This document shows, one piece after another, positions 36,008-44,319 of a stretch of DNA of 64,000 nt. Positions within the stretch are counted from its first letter, which is position 1; every line of letters starts with the position of its first letter. Position numbers and translations under genes: made by a program. The notes under the pieces are model-generated. The model worked only from the letters and a program-made list of their open reading frames with translations. It searched no databases and had not been told where the DNA came from. Origin of the DNA: Ilumatobacteraceae bacterium (GTDB taxonomy: Bacteria; Actinomycetota; Acidimicrobiia; Acidimicrobiales; Ilumatobacteraceae); assembly GCA_025463305.1 (NCBI GenBank), contig JAOBWK010000097.1, positions 3,519-67,518 of the forward strand, in the 5' to 3' direction.

Positions 36008-36571
36008 GTGGATCCCGATCGCTCGACCGACAACGCATCGCCCGCTCCGTGGGCGGCCCCGGCGGGGAGCGTCACCGTCGACGTTTCGGTCGACGTCGAC
36101 GACGTGCGCGCGCTCGCCCGCCATCTCCTGCGCGGGCCGCGCCAGCGCCATCTACGTCGCATGCGCGCCGCATGTGTCGTCGCGCTCGTCTCCGTGTGGT
36201 GCGCGATCGTCACGACGACCGCTCCATCCGCGTCGTCGCCGATCCTCCTGGTCGCCGCAGCCGCTGCCGGGTTGATGCTGCTGATCGTGCGCAGCGCGGC
36301 GAAGCAGCAACGACAGCTCCGTCGAGACGACTACGCGGCAACCATGACCGCCGACTCGACGGGACTGACAATCGCGCGCCCACACTCGTTCACCCGCATC
36401 GAGTGGGCAGGACTCGAAGGACTCGACGTCACTCCTGTGCGCATCCTGCTCCGAACACTGTCGACCACCGGCTACGTGATCCCGTCCACATGCTTTCGGT
36501 CCGCCGAAGATCTCAGGCTGTTCGTGACCCTGGCCGGCGGCATCGACGCTGACAACGCCGGGAGGGCGTAG
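36008..36571 (+). CDS. YcxB-like membrane protein
   Basis: The 187-residue protein has a polar N-terminus and two close membrane helices near residues 57-72 and 76-94. The C-terminal domain reads TADSTGLTIARPHSFTRIEW, then GYVIPSTCFRSAEDLRLFV. This matches the YcxB-like C-terminal domain, in which a 'triew' strand and 'viPk..f' strand form a PH-like fold. I used GTG 36008. It is the last gene before the right direct repeat, 12 bases after the giant secreted protein, so it belongs to the element. Its function is unknown. Confidence 0.75.
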   Translation: MDPDRSTDNASPAPWAAPAGSVTVDVSVDVDDVRALARHLLRGPRQRHLRRMRAACVVALVSVWCAIVTTTAPSASSPILLVAAAAAGLMLLIVRSAAKQQRQLRRDDYAATMTADSTGLTIARPHSFTRIEWAGLEGLDVTPVRILLRTLSTTGYVIPSTCFRSAEDLRLFVTLAGGIDADNAGRA

Positions 36572-36594
36572 ACATTCGCCGGGTGAGCCGGAAA

Positions 36595-36659
36595 GGACCC
36601 GGCCGGGCGGTCGGGTCCTCGAGCGTTCTCGCCCCATGCATCGGCGATGTCTCGGTTGC
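36595..36659 (+). repeat. Right ~65-bp direct repeat (putative attR)
   Basis: This copy aligns with 28979-29042 over its whole length with about ten differences, mostly T-to-C changes, and one indel. It starts with the hairpin GGACCCG/CGGGTCC and carries the same 17-base core. No tRNA gene adjoins it, which marks it as the distal end of the inserted segment. Confidence 0.75.
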
Positions 36660-36680
36660 CACGTCGATCGGCGTCGTGCG

Positions 36681-37454
36681 TCACCCGACCGCGGCGGCCT
36701 TCGGCTGCGCCATCGCCCACTCGGCGGCGCTCGAGGCGAGGTGACCGATCGCGCCGCCTGCCCACATCTGGGCGGCGGCGTCACGGTCATTCGGATCCGT
36801 TCCGATGACGACGTCCGGGGCCATGTACGGAGCGAGCGGTTCGCCCACCGCTGGCGCTCGGCGCTGCGCGCCCGTGTGGACGTCGGTGCCGAACCACAGG
36901 TCCCACGCCACGTTCGCGGGACACGTCAGCTGTCGGGCGATGCGGACCGTCCAACCCTGCGCCGAGTCGATGATCTCGGGTCGGTCGAGTCCGAACTCGT
37001 GGACGAGCGCTTCGTGACGAGCGATGCCACGATCGGCCGCGGGCGGTGGCTCGTCACCGAGCACGGCACGCAGGCCGGCCAAGCACAGTTCCCATCCGGT
37101 GGCGAAGCTCGGCGCGCCGGTCCGGTCGTCGAACGAGTGGCTCAACGTGAAGGTCGTCCCGTCGCGATCCGCAGCGAGCTCGAACATCATCGTGTCCGCT
37201 CCCCACGTGAAGGTGATCATCCGCGGCGGTTCGATCTCGCGGACCGTGCCGAAGGCGGCGCCTGTTCCGTCGAAGGCGGAGAAGCGCATCGATCCGCCTG
37301 GACGCAGGTCGATCTCGACGGGGCTCGGGAACCACTGGTCGAGGTGCTCGGGTGTCGTGACCGCGCGCCACACCTTCTCGATCGGGTGCGGGTAGTGCCG
37401 CTGGACGTGGACGATGGGTCGCCCGTCGGTGGTGAAGAACGGATCAGTGGACAT
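36681..37454 (-). CDS. SRPBCC/AHSA1-family protein
   Basis: The 257-residue protein is an Aha1-like START-fold protein: HVQRHYPHPIEKVWRAVTTP at the N-terminus, then LDQWFPSPVEIDLRPGGSMRF and ITFTWGADTMMFELAADRDGT, then a family-typical GWELCLAGLRAVL. The extra C-terminal half repeats a shorter SRPBCC-like element with RIARQLTCPANVAWDLWFGT. Such genes usually follow an ArsR regulator in an operon, and a truncated ArsR gene overlaps its start by 11 bases. The function is likely ligand binding, but unproven. Confidence 0.85.
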   Translation of the reverse strand: MSTDPFFTTDGRPIVHVQRHYPHPIEKVWRAVTTPEHLDQWFPSPVEIDLRPGGSMRFSAFDGTGAAFGTVREIEPPRMITFTWGADTMMFELAADRDGTTFTLSHSFDDRTGAPSFATGWELCLAGLRAVLGDEPPPAADRGIARHEALVHEFGLDRPEIIDSAQGWTVRIARQLTCPANVAWDLWFGTDVHTGAQRRAPAVGEPLAPYMAPDVVIGTDPNDRDAAAQMWAGGAIGHLASSAAEWAMAQPKAAAVG

Positions 37455-37749
37455 CGTGCGCTCCTCGCGGATGGGTGGGATCGCGATCCTGTGGGTCGTC
37501 GTCGGGCATCGTGTCGAGGTGGTCGCCGAGGCGGTCGAGCGTGGCCTCCCACATCCAGCGATACGGCGTCAGCCAGTTGTCGACCTCGACGAATGGTTCG
37601 GCTCGCACGCTGTACCAACGCCTCGGCCCATCGACGCTGACCGCGACGAAGCCGGCCTCGCGCAGCACCGCCAGGTGCTTGGAGACCCATCGAGTGCTGC
37701 GCTCGGCGCCCTCGGCAATGCCGTCCTCGTCGGTCACCGGACCACCCAC
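37444..37749 (-). pseudogene. ArsR-family regulator, 5'-truncated
   Basis: The frame encodes RWVSKHLAVLREAGFVAV, DGPRRWYSVRAEPFVEVDNW and LTPYRWMWEATLDRLGDHLD. These are the recognition helix, wing and C-terminal part of ArsR repressors that pair with AHSA1 genes. The first helices (usual 'ADPTRRAIL..L') are missing. The sequence before RWVSKHL reads as the complement of a sortase gene. The open frame starts at 37749, but homology begins near 37690. The truncated protein would lack a complete winged helix and is probably non-functional. Confidence 0.65.
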
Positions 37750-38070
37750 TTCGCACCCTTCTTCAGCCTCGACCGGGTGGCCCCGGGCGACGAGATCGAC
37801 GTCACCACCACGCTGGGCGAGGCGTTCGTCTACACCGTGACCGATTCCGTGACCACCGACCCGAACGACACCGAGGCGATCGCATCAGATCCGAGCAGAG
37901 CGACGCTCAGCCTTGTGACGTGTACGCCGATCGGCACCAGCTCGCATCGTCTCGTCGTCCATGCCGCGCTCGACAGTGCACGGTCGTCACAGCCCGAGGA
38001 TTCGAGCGAGGTCGCCTCACCGGAGCCGTCCCAGGTGTCGGTGTGTGGCATCAGCGCACGAACACCGTGA
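37711..38070 (+). pseudogene. Class E-like sortase, C-terminal fragment
   Basis: From about 37711 the plus strand encodes LGNAVLVGHRTTHFAPFFSL, then DRVAPGDEIDV and LVTCTPIGTSSHRLVVHAAL. These are the catalytic His (GHRTTH), Cys (LVTC) and Arg (HRLVV) regions of sortases that anchor surface proteins. The N-terminal signal/membrane segment and first strands are absent, with no start codon or ribosome site at the break. All three catalytic residues survive, but without the anchor the fragment is probably inactive. The break abuts the truncated ArsR gene on the other strand. Confidence 0.65.
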
Positions 38071-38178
38071 CGCTTCTCGTCGTACGTCGGTGAAGCGGTG
38101 TCGCCATCCCTACCCTTGATCGGACGTGCCGCCGCTGTCAGGTGGCCGTGGTGCGAGACATCGGAGAGGGAGCGAGCC

Positions 38179-38877
38179 GTGGGCGAACGGGTGTCGAGTT
38201 CACAGGGACGTCGAAGCGATGAGGACGCGCGGGCGACTCGGGCCCGCCTGCTGGAGCTCGCCGGCGATCTGTTCGCTGAGCGCGGATATCTGCAGACCTC
38301 GATCCGCGATCTCGGACGGCACGCCGGGGTGACGAGCGGCGCCATCTACGGACATTTCCGCAACAAGGCCGACCTGTTGGCCGAGACGATCAACGAGGGC
38401 ACGGCTGCGCTCCTCGAGGCGGACACGATCGGCCTGGAGGCCGAGAGCGACCACGTCGAGACCCTGACCCGGCAGGCCGTTCGCGCACCGAAGCGTCGTC
38501 GGTTGCGCGCGTTGATCGTGCAGGGCGCCGCGGCGGCGCAGACCGACGGGGAGACTCGGTCCCGGTTGCGTGACGAGCAACGTGCCCACATCGACGTGTG
38601 GGTCGCTGCGCTCGAGCGCGATCGCAGCCGCCTCGGAATCGATCCGTCGGTCGATCTCGAGGCTGCCGTGCTCTACATCTGGGCGGCTGAGCTCGGCTTG
38701 GGTGTGTTGGAGAGCATGGGCATCGAGCCGAGGACCAATAGGGCGTGGACGGACATCCAGAACCGGTTGGCCCGGAGCTGGCAACTGGCGCCGGATGTGA
38801 AGCGCGTCCGGCCGCCTCGTCGTCGGCGGTCGGCCACGTCGGTCACTCAGGTCACCACGTCTTCTGGCGATCGGTGA
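38179..38877 (+). CDS. TetR-family regulator
   Basis: I chose GTG 38179, preceded by GGAGAGGGAG, giving 232 residues. The helix-turn-helix reads LLELAGDLFAERGYLQTSIR, DLGRHAGVTSGAIYGHFRNK, then ADLLAETI. The C-terminal domain is helical with an Arg-rich tail (RPPRRRRS). Upstream the frame is open to GTG 38098, but no ribosome site supports it. Its 3' end overlaps that of the convergent SnoaL-like gene by 26 bases. Target genes cannot be named; the neighbouring SnoaL and oxygenase-like genes are candidates. Confidence 0.85.
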   Translation: MGERVSSSQGRRSDEDARATRARLLELAGDLFAERGYLQTSIRDLGRHAGVTSGAIYGHFRNKADLLAETINEGTAALLEADTIGLEAESDHVETLTRQAVRAPKRRRLRALIVQGAAAAQTDGETRSRLRDEQRAHIDVWVAALERDRSRLGIDPSVDLEAAVLYIWAAELGLGVLESMGIEPRTNRAWTDIQNRLARSWQLAPDVKRVRPPRRRRSATSVTQVTTSSGDR

Positions 38878-39334
38878 CGAACTCGACCGTGTCGAACGGG
38901 GCGGATTCGATGGAGTCGAGGACGACCTCCTTGTACCGGATCCGGTAGCCGTCAGCGCTGCGGACGAGCGTGAAGTGGACGAGTCCGCTCGACAGCGTGC
39001 TCGGCTTGCGGTCGATGATCTGGGTGACGAACAGGTACGACTCGAGGTCGATCTCGTCGCCTCGTTCGGCGACGACGTGGATGTTCGCGGCGTGGTGACG
39101 CAACGGGTACGGGCTGTGCCTACGGTGCTCGGCAGTCCACGCCATCGAGCCGTCGCGACCCCGGTTGTCGGACTTGATGAAGTTCTCGTACGGATGGTTG
39201 CCGAGCTCGGTGCGCGAGATCAGGTGGCAGTCGTCGGCGAGCAGATCGGCGAGCACGTCGAGGTGGCCCTCGTCGTAGTTGAACCACCAGCGGTTGATGA
39301 GCTCGTGGGCGGCGAAGTGGTCGTGAACGGTCAT
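38852..39334 (-). CDS. SnoaL-like/NTF2-fold protein
   Basis: The 160-residue protein has the NTF2-like layout of SnoaL_4 proteins: an N-terminal helix with HELINRWWFNYDEGHLDVLA, then LLADDCHLISRT. Strands with RHHAANIHVV, ESYLFVTQI and VHFTLVRSADGYRI, then RYKEVVLD, follow. Members include ring-hydroxylating dioxygenase small subunits and hydroxysteroid isomerase or dehydratase-like enzymes. It is 28 bases downstream of the oxygenase-like gene on the same strand and probably co-transcribed with it. The specific activity is unknown. Confidence 0.82.
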   Translation of the reverse strand: MTVHDHFAAHELINRWWFNYDEGHLDVLADLLADDCHLISRTELGNHPYENFIKSDNRGRDGSMAWTAEHRRHSPYPLRHHAANIHVVAERGDEIDLESYLFVTQIIDRKPSTLSSGLVHFTLVRSADGYRIRYKEVVLDSIESAPFDTVEFVTDRQKTW

Positions 39335-39362
39335 GGGAGTCTCCAGCTGTCGAGAGGTCGAG

Positions 39363-40421
39363 TCACGCCGCGTTCGGCGTGGCCCAGTCGGTGGTGGGCT
39401 TGATCGAGTAGGTGGCGATGAGCGCGCGGATGAAGTCGCGGTCGTGGAGCGGATCGGTGGGATCGGCGACGGTCACGCCTCGGGAGTGCATGTCGGCGAG
39501 CAGACGTTCGAACACGATGTCGTGGGTGAGGTCGTCGGAGTGGTCCATGTTCTTCTTGACCTCGTCCATGTCACGGAAGATCTCGGCGCTCCAGTGCACG
39601 AGGAGCCGCATTTCGTCGGGCTGGTAGCGGCGGATGACGTTGCCGTCGGTGGTGATCGCCCAGTCGTCGCGGTCGGCGTCGTAGCCGAGCAGCGAGCGGT
39701 GCTTGAGTCCGGGGATGTCGCGCTCGTCGGGACGTCCGACGGGATCGCCGCGATGGAACATCATCTCGTTCTGGACGACCACGCCCTTGTTCCACAGCGG
39801 GTGCTCGAGGCGCACGGGTTGGCCGGCGGGTCCGTCGGGCCAGTAGGTGAACGTGCCGTTCTCGCCGAGGTACCACCATGCGATCACCTGCGCCATCTTG
39901 ATCAGGTGATCGGTGAACAAGCCGGAGCGACCCATCACGTTCTGCAGCCACACCGGCGAGTTCTCGATGCGGATCCCTCGGAACGTGACCGCGTCGAGGT
40001 GTGCGTTCAGCCCGCTGTGATGCGGCCCGCAGATGTTGAACAACATCCGCTGGGGTCGTGCATACTGCGCCCCCCAGTACGAACGCACCAGTTCGAGGAA
40101 CCGACTGTTGTAGAAGCAGTCTTCCAACTGGTTGAAGTACAGGACGGAGTCTTCGGCGATCCGGCCCCGGAAGTGGCCGGTCGCCATGTCGTCGAGCGTG
40201 AGCTCGAAGTTGTCGGGCACACCGCCGTTGGAGGTGGCCATCAGCTCCTCGACGGTGTCGAAGTGATTGGCGGTGATGGTCTTCCACGGTCCGCGCTGTT
40301 TGACGACATCGAGCAAGCGCGCGTGTTGATCGTCGCTGTAGACGCTTTCCAGCACTTGCGGCTGCGCGACCGGACGCAGGATCTCGTTCAAACGGGTGAG
40401 GTCTTCTTGGTTCATGATCAT
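39363..40421 (-). CDS. Possible non-haem Fe(II) oxygenase-like protein
   Basis: The 352-residue protein is not one I can place firmly. It contains GLNAHLDAVTFRG with an HxD pair near residue 145. A later histidine followed by Arg occurs in MMFHRGDPVGRPDERD, and an Arg in EMRLLVHWSAE. That spacing would fit a 2-oxoglutarate/Fe(II) or phytanoyl-CoA-dioxygenase-like jelly-roll site. ATG 40421 and ATG 40415 are both possible, with GGGGA just upstream. It is operonic with the SnoaL-like gene. An oxygenase acting on an acyl or steroid substrate is an inference. Confidence 0.65.
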   Translation of the reverse strand: MIMNQEDLTRLNEILRPVAQPQVLESVYSDDQHARLLDVVKQRGPWKTITANHFDTVEELMATSNGGVPDNFELTLDDMATGHFRGRIAEDSVLYFNQLEDCFYNSRFLELVRSYWGAQYARPQRMLFNICGPHHSGLNAHLDAVTFRGIRIENSPVWLQNVMGRSGLFTDHLIKMAQVIAWWYLGENGTFTYWPDGPAGQPVRLEHPLWNKGVVVQNEMMFHRGDPVGRPDERDIPGLKHRSLLGYDADRDDWAITTDGNVIRRYQPDEMRLLVHWSAEIFRDMDEVKKNMDHSDDLTHDIVFERLLADMHSRGVTVADPTDPLHDRDFIRALIATYSIKPTTDWATPNAA

Positions 40422-40521
40422 GGTCCCCGAGAGCTCATTTGTCGCCCGCAATGGACAACGCTGTTACCCTAAACTACTCTCGGCGACGGTACGAGTCGAA
40501 GTGGATCCAGGGGGACCGTGA

Positions 40522-40824
40522 TGATCATCGGGGAGACGAGGCTGGGTCGACGACCGGATGCTCGAGCCGCTGGAGACGATGGCCGAAGCCGCCGTGGCCC
40601 TGTGCTCCGGTGATCCCGCCGTGTCGACCGGGCGGATCGCGTTCAGCCTGCAGCTGCTGCTGGAGCTCCGGCGGCCGGTCCTGGATCTTCAGGGCAACGA
40701 GCTCGTCGCCGGTTGGCAGCCCGACGACCTCCGCGAAGTCATCGAACGCCAGGAAGCCCGACTCGCCGAGCAAGGCTGGCCGGACGCGTACACATTCGGG
40801 CGCGTCAACAGCCCGCGCCCGTGA
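40522..40824 (+). pseudogene. SDR C-terminal remnant
   Basis: The short frame reads DRMLEPLETMAEAAVALCSG, DPAVSTGRIAFSLQLLLELR, RPVLDLQGNELVAGWQPDD. This is very like the C-terminal 85 residues of acyl-CoA-cluster SDRs, in which 'ePvE.MAeAalaLc..dp..ltGr' closes the fold. A stop lies in frame at 40519 and there is no Rossmann domain upstream. The piece could be translated from ATG 40558 (88 residues), but it is most simply a truncated gene. It lies 25 bases before the enoyl-CoA hydratase. Confidence 0.6.
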
Positions 40825-40849
40825 TGGCGTCGGCGGCCGAGGAGGAAAC

Positions 40850-41605
40850 GTGAACGAACTGGTACAGACGGAACGGCGAGGGCACGTGCTCGTGGTCTCG
40901 ATGCAGCGCGAGCAGAAGCGCAACGCAGTGGACCGCGCCCTCGCCGACGCGATCGACGCAGCGTTGAACGAGCTCGAGGACGACGACGACCTGTGGGTCG
41001 GAATCCTCACCGGAACGGCAACCGTGTTCTGTGCCGGCAGCGACCTCGGTTCACGAGGCGACTACGTGACCGCGCGCGGTGGCGAGTACGGCGTGATCCG
41101 CCGCCCACGACGCAAGCCACTGATCGCCGCGGTCGAGGGCTTCGCGCTCGGAGGAGGCTTCGAGATCGTGCTCGCCTGCGATCTGATCGTGGCCTCCAGC
41201 GCTGCTCGGTTCGGGCTTCCCGAGGTGTGCCGCGGTCTCGTGCCCACCTGCGGCGCACTCTTCCGCGCCCCGAACGTGCTGCCCGTCAACCTCGCTCGCG
41301 AGATGACCCTCACCGGCGTCCCGGTGCCTGCCGAGCGACTCCACCAGGCCGGCGTCGTCAGCCTGGTCACCGAGCCGGGCGGAGCGCTCGCCGGCGCGAT
41401 CGGCATGGCCGAGCAGATCTGCACGAACGCACCGCTCGCGGTGCAAGCGTGCCTCACCGCGATCGGCGAGCTCGTCGACCAGCACAACGACGACGGCTGG
41501 GCCCGCACCGAAGCCGCGCAGCGAGCCATCGCCGGCAGCCACGACCAGCAGGAGGGTGTGCGCGCCTTCTTCGACAAACGACCACCGGTCTGGACCGGCC
41601 ACTAG
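40850..41605 (+). CDS. Enoyl-CoA hydratase/isomerase family protein
   Basis: A 251-residue crotonase-fold protein starting at GTG 40850, with the strong ribosome site GAGGAGG. It has the oxyanion-hole segments GTATVFCAGSDLGSRG and GFALGGGFEIVLACDLIVAS, and FGLPEVCRGLVPTCGALFRA around the second catalytic Glu region. The C-terminal PPVWTGH closes the fold. In this cluster it may hydrate or isomerise an enoyl-CoA during degradation of the same substrate as the CaiB and SDR genes. Side activity as a hydrolase is possible in this superfamily. Confidence 0.9.
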   Translation: MNELVQTERRGHVLVVSMQREQKRNAVDRALADAIDAALNELEDDDDLWVGILTGTATVFCAGSDLGSRGDYVTARGGEYGVIRRPRRKPLIAAVEGFALGGGFEIVLACDLIVASSAARFGLPEVCRGLVPTCGALFRAPNVLPVNLAREMTLTGVPVPAERLHQAGVVSLVTEPGGALAGAIGMAEQICTNAPLAVQACLTAIGELVDQHNDDGWARTEAAQRAIAGSHDQQEGVRAFFDKRPPVWTGH

Positions 41606-41622
41606 GCCCGCTCTTCTCACCA

Positions 41623-42837
41623 TCACATCACGGCGCCGCTGATCTTCCAATCGATGATCGTGTCCCAGTCATGGCCGAGCTCGAGGAGGATCTCGTCGGT
41701 GTGCTGACCGTGGTCGGGGACCGGTTGGACGCAGGGGATCGCAGACCCGGCGAAGTCGACAGGGCTTGCGACGCCGGGGATCGGCCCGTCCGGGCCGGCG
41801 ACGTCGATGAACGCTCCCGTCGAGCGGATGATGGGATCGTCGAGCGCTTCGCCGATGCTCAGCACCGGCTCGTACCAGACGCCGTGCTCGACGAACATCG
41901 CCTCCCACTCGTCTCGATCGCGGCTGGCGAACACAGCGTCGAGCTCGACGATCAACTCGCGTGAGTGCAGCCGACGGTCGGGCAGGGATGCGAACCGTTC
42001 ATCGACGGCGAGGTCGGGCCGGTCGATCGCCGCGAGCAGCGTCGGCCAATGCCGATCCGGTTGCAACCCGAGCAGCCAGAACCACCGGCCGTCGGCAGCC
42101 TGGTAGGAGTTGAGCATCGGGTTGCTCGCCACTTCGCGGGGTTGTCCCATGGGGAACGTGACGTCGGCGCGTCGCTTGACGGTGAAGTCCTGGCCGACCG
42201 CGTAGGTGCCGACGCGGGCGAGTGACGTCGTCACGTGACGTCCGCGACCGTTGGTCTGCCGCTCGAACAGCGCAGCAGCGATCCCGCCAGCGAGGGTCAT
42301 CGCCGTCATGTGATCGCCGTAACCACCACGCAACGTCGGCGGCGCCATGCCCTCCACCGTGTGCGATGCCGCACCACCGGAGCGCGCCCAGAAACCCCCG
42401 ATGTCGTAGCTCGGACGGTCCCGGTACTCCGACGTGTGGCCGAAGCCGGTGACGTTGGCGTAGACGAGCGCCGGGTAGCGCTCGAGCATCACGTCCGGAT
42501 CGATCTCGAGGGACTCGAGCGTGCTCGGACGAAGGTTCGTGATGAACACGTCGGCCTCAGCGACGAGCTGATGGAGCACGGCGAGTCCGTCCGGCGACGA
42601 GACATCGAGCGCGATGCTCCGCTTGCCGCGGTTGTCGAACTCGAACGCCGGGTTGATCCCGAGCGGACCGAGCGTGACCATCCCGCGTGCGGGATCGCCG
42701 TTGAACGGTTCGACCTTGATCACCTCTGCGCCCCAGTCGGCCAGGATCATCCCAGCGGCGGGAGCCGCAACCCACGCGGCAACCTCGATCACCCGCACGC
42801 CGGCCATCGGGCCGGGCCGTGTGGTTGCGGTGCTCAC
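41623..42837 (-). CDS. CaiB/BaiF-family CoA transferase
   Basis: The 404-residue protein matches type III CoA transferases: MAGVRVIEVAAWVAAPAAGM, then LADWGAEVIKVEPFNGDPAR, KRSIALDVSSPDG, FITNLRPSTLESL and ANVTGFGHTSEYRDRPSYD. The Asp in RPSYDIGGFWARSG is the expected covalent catalytic residue. These enzymes move CoA between acids without ATP. GTG 42837 overlaps the SDR stop as GTGA, so it is coupled to the upstream dehydrogenase. It probably activates the pathway's acid substrate. Confidence 0.9.
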   Translation of the reverse strand: MSTATTRPGPMAGVRVIEVAAWVAAPAAGMILADWGAEVIKVEPFNGDPARGMVTLGPLGINPAFEFDNRGKRSIALDVSSPDGLAVLHQLVAEADVFITNLRPSTLESLEIDPDVMLERYPALVYANVTGFGHTSEYRDRPSYDIGGFWARSGGAASHTVEGMAPPTLRGGYGDHMTAMTLAGGIAAALFERQTNGRGRHVTTSLARVGTYAVGQDFTVKRRADVTFPMGQPREVASNPMLNSYQAADGRWFWLLGLQPDRHWPTLLAAIDRPDLAVDERFASLPDRRLHSRELIVELDAVFASRDRDEWEAMFVEHGVWYEPVLSIGEALDDPIIRSTGAFIDVAGPDGPIPGVASPVDFAGSAIPCVQPVPDHGQHTDEILLELGHDWDTIIDWKISGAVM

Positions 42838-43625
42838 TTGTGCATGCCGCCGGAGACGGAGATGTCGTCGCCGGTGACGTACGACGACGCATCGCTCGCC
42901 AGGTAGACGACGGGCCCGACGATCTCTGCGGCATCGGCGACGCGCTTCTGGAAGGTGCCGCCGGCGATGAGGTCGATGAAGCCCGGGGCGTTGCGTGCTG
43001 CGCCCTCGACCATCTCGCTCATGAACGGACCGGGGGAGAGGGCGTTGACGCGCACCTTCCACGGCGCCCATTCCTGGGCCATGCTCTTGGTCAGGTTGAG
43101 CAGCGCCGCCTTGGACGCGCCGTATGCGTTGACCGCGGAGCCACCCGAGTACGCGGCCATCGTGGCGATGTTGACGATGCTGCCGCCGCCGTTGTCGCGC
43201 ATGTGCGGGGCGATGCACTGCGACATCCGCAGCGGGCCTTCGAGGTTGACCGAGAAGATCTTCCGCCAGAGATCGAGCGGCATGTCGGCGACGGACGATC
43301 GTGAGGGGCTGATGCCGGCGTTGTTCACGAGGACGTCGATGCGGCCGGTCCGTTCGATGATCGACTCGACGATGGCCGGGATCGAGTCCCAGTCGCCGAC
43401 GTGGCAGGCGATCCCGAACGTCGTCGAGCCGGTGGCTGCAGCGATCTCCTCGGCGACCGCATCGCACAGCTCCTGCTTGCGGCTGCTGACCACCACCGTC
43501 GCTCCGGCGCGGGCGCAACCTTCGACAGCGGCCCGGCCGATCCCCTTCGTCGACCCCGTGACGAGCACCACCTTGCCGCTCAGATCGAACAGTGCCGGTG
43601 TCGGCCTCATCGTGTTCTCGCTCAT
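42834..43625 (-). CDS. Short-chain dehydrogenase/reductase
   Basis: A 263-residue classical SDR with TGSTKGIGRAA, NNAGIS, NIATMAAYSGGSAVNAYGAS with catalytic Tyr and K, and the closing YVTGDDISVSGGM. ATG 43625 has GAGGGGGT upstream. The gene heads a leftward operon with the CaiB-type transferase and is divergent from a TetR gene, with the palindrome TAACATGTTA between them. It likely oxidises a beta-hydroxyacyl-CoA or alcohol intermediate. Confidence 0.92.
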   Translation of the reverse strand: MSENTMRPTPALFDLSGKVVLVTGSTKGIGRAAVEGCARAGATVVVSSRKQELCDAVAEEIAAATGSTTFGIACHVGDWDSIPAIVESIIERTGRIDVLVNNAGISPSRSSVADMPLDLWRKIFSVNLEGPLRMSQCIAPHMRDNGGGSIVNIATMAAYSGGSAVNAYGASKAALLNLTKSMAQEWAPWKVRVNALSPGPFMSEMVEGAARNAPGFIDLIAGGTFQKRVADAAEIVGPVVYLASDASSYVTGDDISVSGGMHK

Positions 43626-43652
43626 CGCTGACCCCCTCGGATCCAATCGGAG

Positions 43653-43662
43653 TAACATGTTA
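43653..43662. promoter_or_regulatory. TAACATGTTA palindrome, candidate TetR operator
   Basis: A perfect ten-base palindrome lies between the divergent SDR and TetR genes, 28 bases from the SDR start. It has the form TAAC-NN-GTTA, as does the site at 45228 in front of the enoyl-CoA hydratase. Confidence 0.6.
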
Positions 43663-43725
43663 TCCGTGCCTGCGTCTCGAGCCGTCGTCGAAGCGCCACG
43701 GGACCGCGTCGGTCGTGTCTCCCCG

Positions 43726-44316
43726 ATGAGCACGCCGGCATCCGACCCGAAGGTGGCTGTCCCGAACCGCGACGATCCGCGCTTCCACCGACTGCTCGAG
43801 GCCACGCGCCGCGCTGCCCGGAACGGGTACGACGCCGTCTCGATGCGCGATCTCGCGCGCGAGACCAAGATGTCGCTGAAGACCGTCTACATGTTCTGCA
43901 ACTCGAAGGATCAACTGATCGCCGAGGCGCACGCCGAGCAGATGAACGACTTCCGCTTGCTGCTGAACAAGCGTCCTCCGCGAGGCGACACCGCCGAGAA
44001 GCGGGTCCGGGTGGTGGTGCGCGGCATCGCCGGCGCGCTCGAGCGCGACGAAGTCCTCACCCGGGCGCTGATGCGCGCCTTCTACGCCGGCGGAGCCGGT
44101 GTTGCCGACGCGCGCCAGGGGGCCACGGACAGCTACAAGCGGATGATCGATGCGGCGATCGGTGCGGACGAGGTCGACGATCGCGCCGACATCATCGAGA
44201 TCCTCGGGCACGTGATCAACAGCGTGATCCTCAACTGGCTGAACAACGGTTGGACCGCCGCGCACGTGACCACCGTGCTCGACGACACCACTCGAACGCT
44301 GCTCCGTCGGCGCTGA
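43726..44316 (+). CDS. TetR-family regulator of the acyl-CoA cluster
   Basis: The 196-residue protein (from ATG 43726, MSTPASDPKV) carries LLEATRRAARNGYDAVSMRD, then LARETKMSLKTVYMFCNSKD for the helix-turn-helix, and a C-terminal domain with RVVVRGIAGALERDEVLTRA. This resembles acyl-CoA-responsive TetR regulators of the KstR2 type in outline. ATG 43657 lies inside the operator palindrome with GGAG four bases upstream and is less likely. It probably represses the divergent SDR-CaiB operon and the enoyl-CoA hydratase at 44.3 kb. Confidence 0.85.
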   Translation: MSTPASDPKVAVPNRDDPRFHRLLEATRRAARNGYDAVSMRDLARETKMSLKTVYMFCNSKDQLIAEAHAEQMNDFRLLLNKRPPRGDTAEKRVRVVVRGIAGALERDEVLTRALMRAFYAGGAGVADARQGATDSYKRMIDAAIGADEVDDRADIIEILGHVINSVILNWLNNGWTAAHVTTVLDDTTRTLLRRR

Positions 44317-44319
44317 AGC

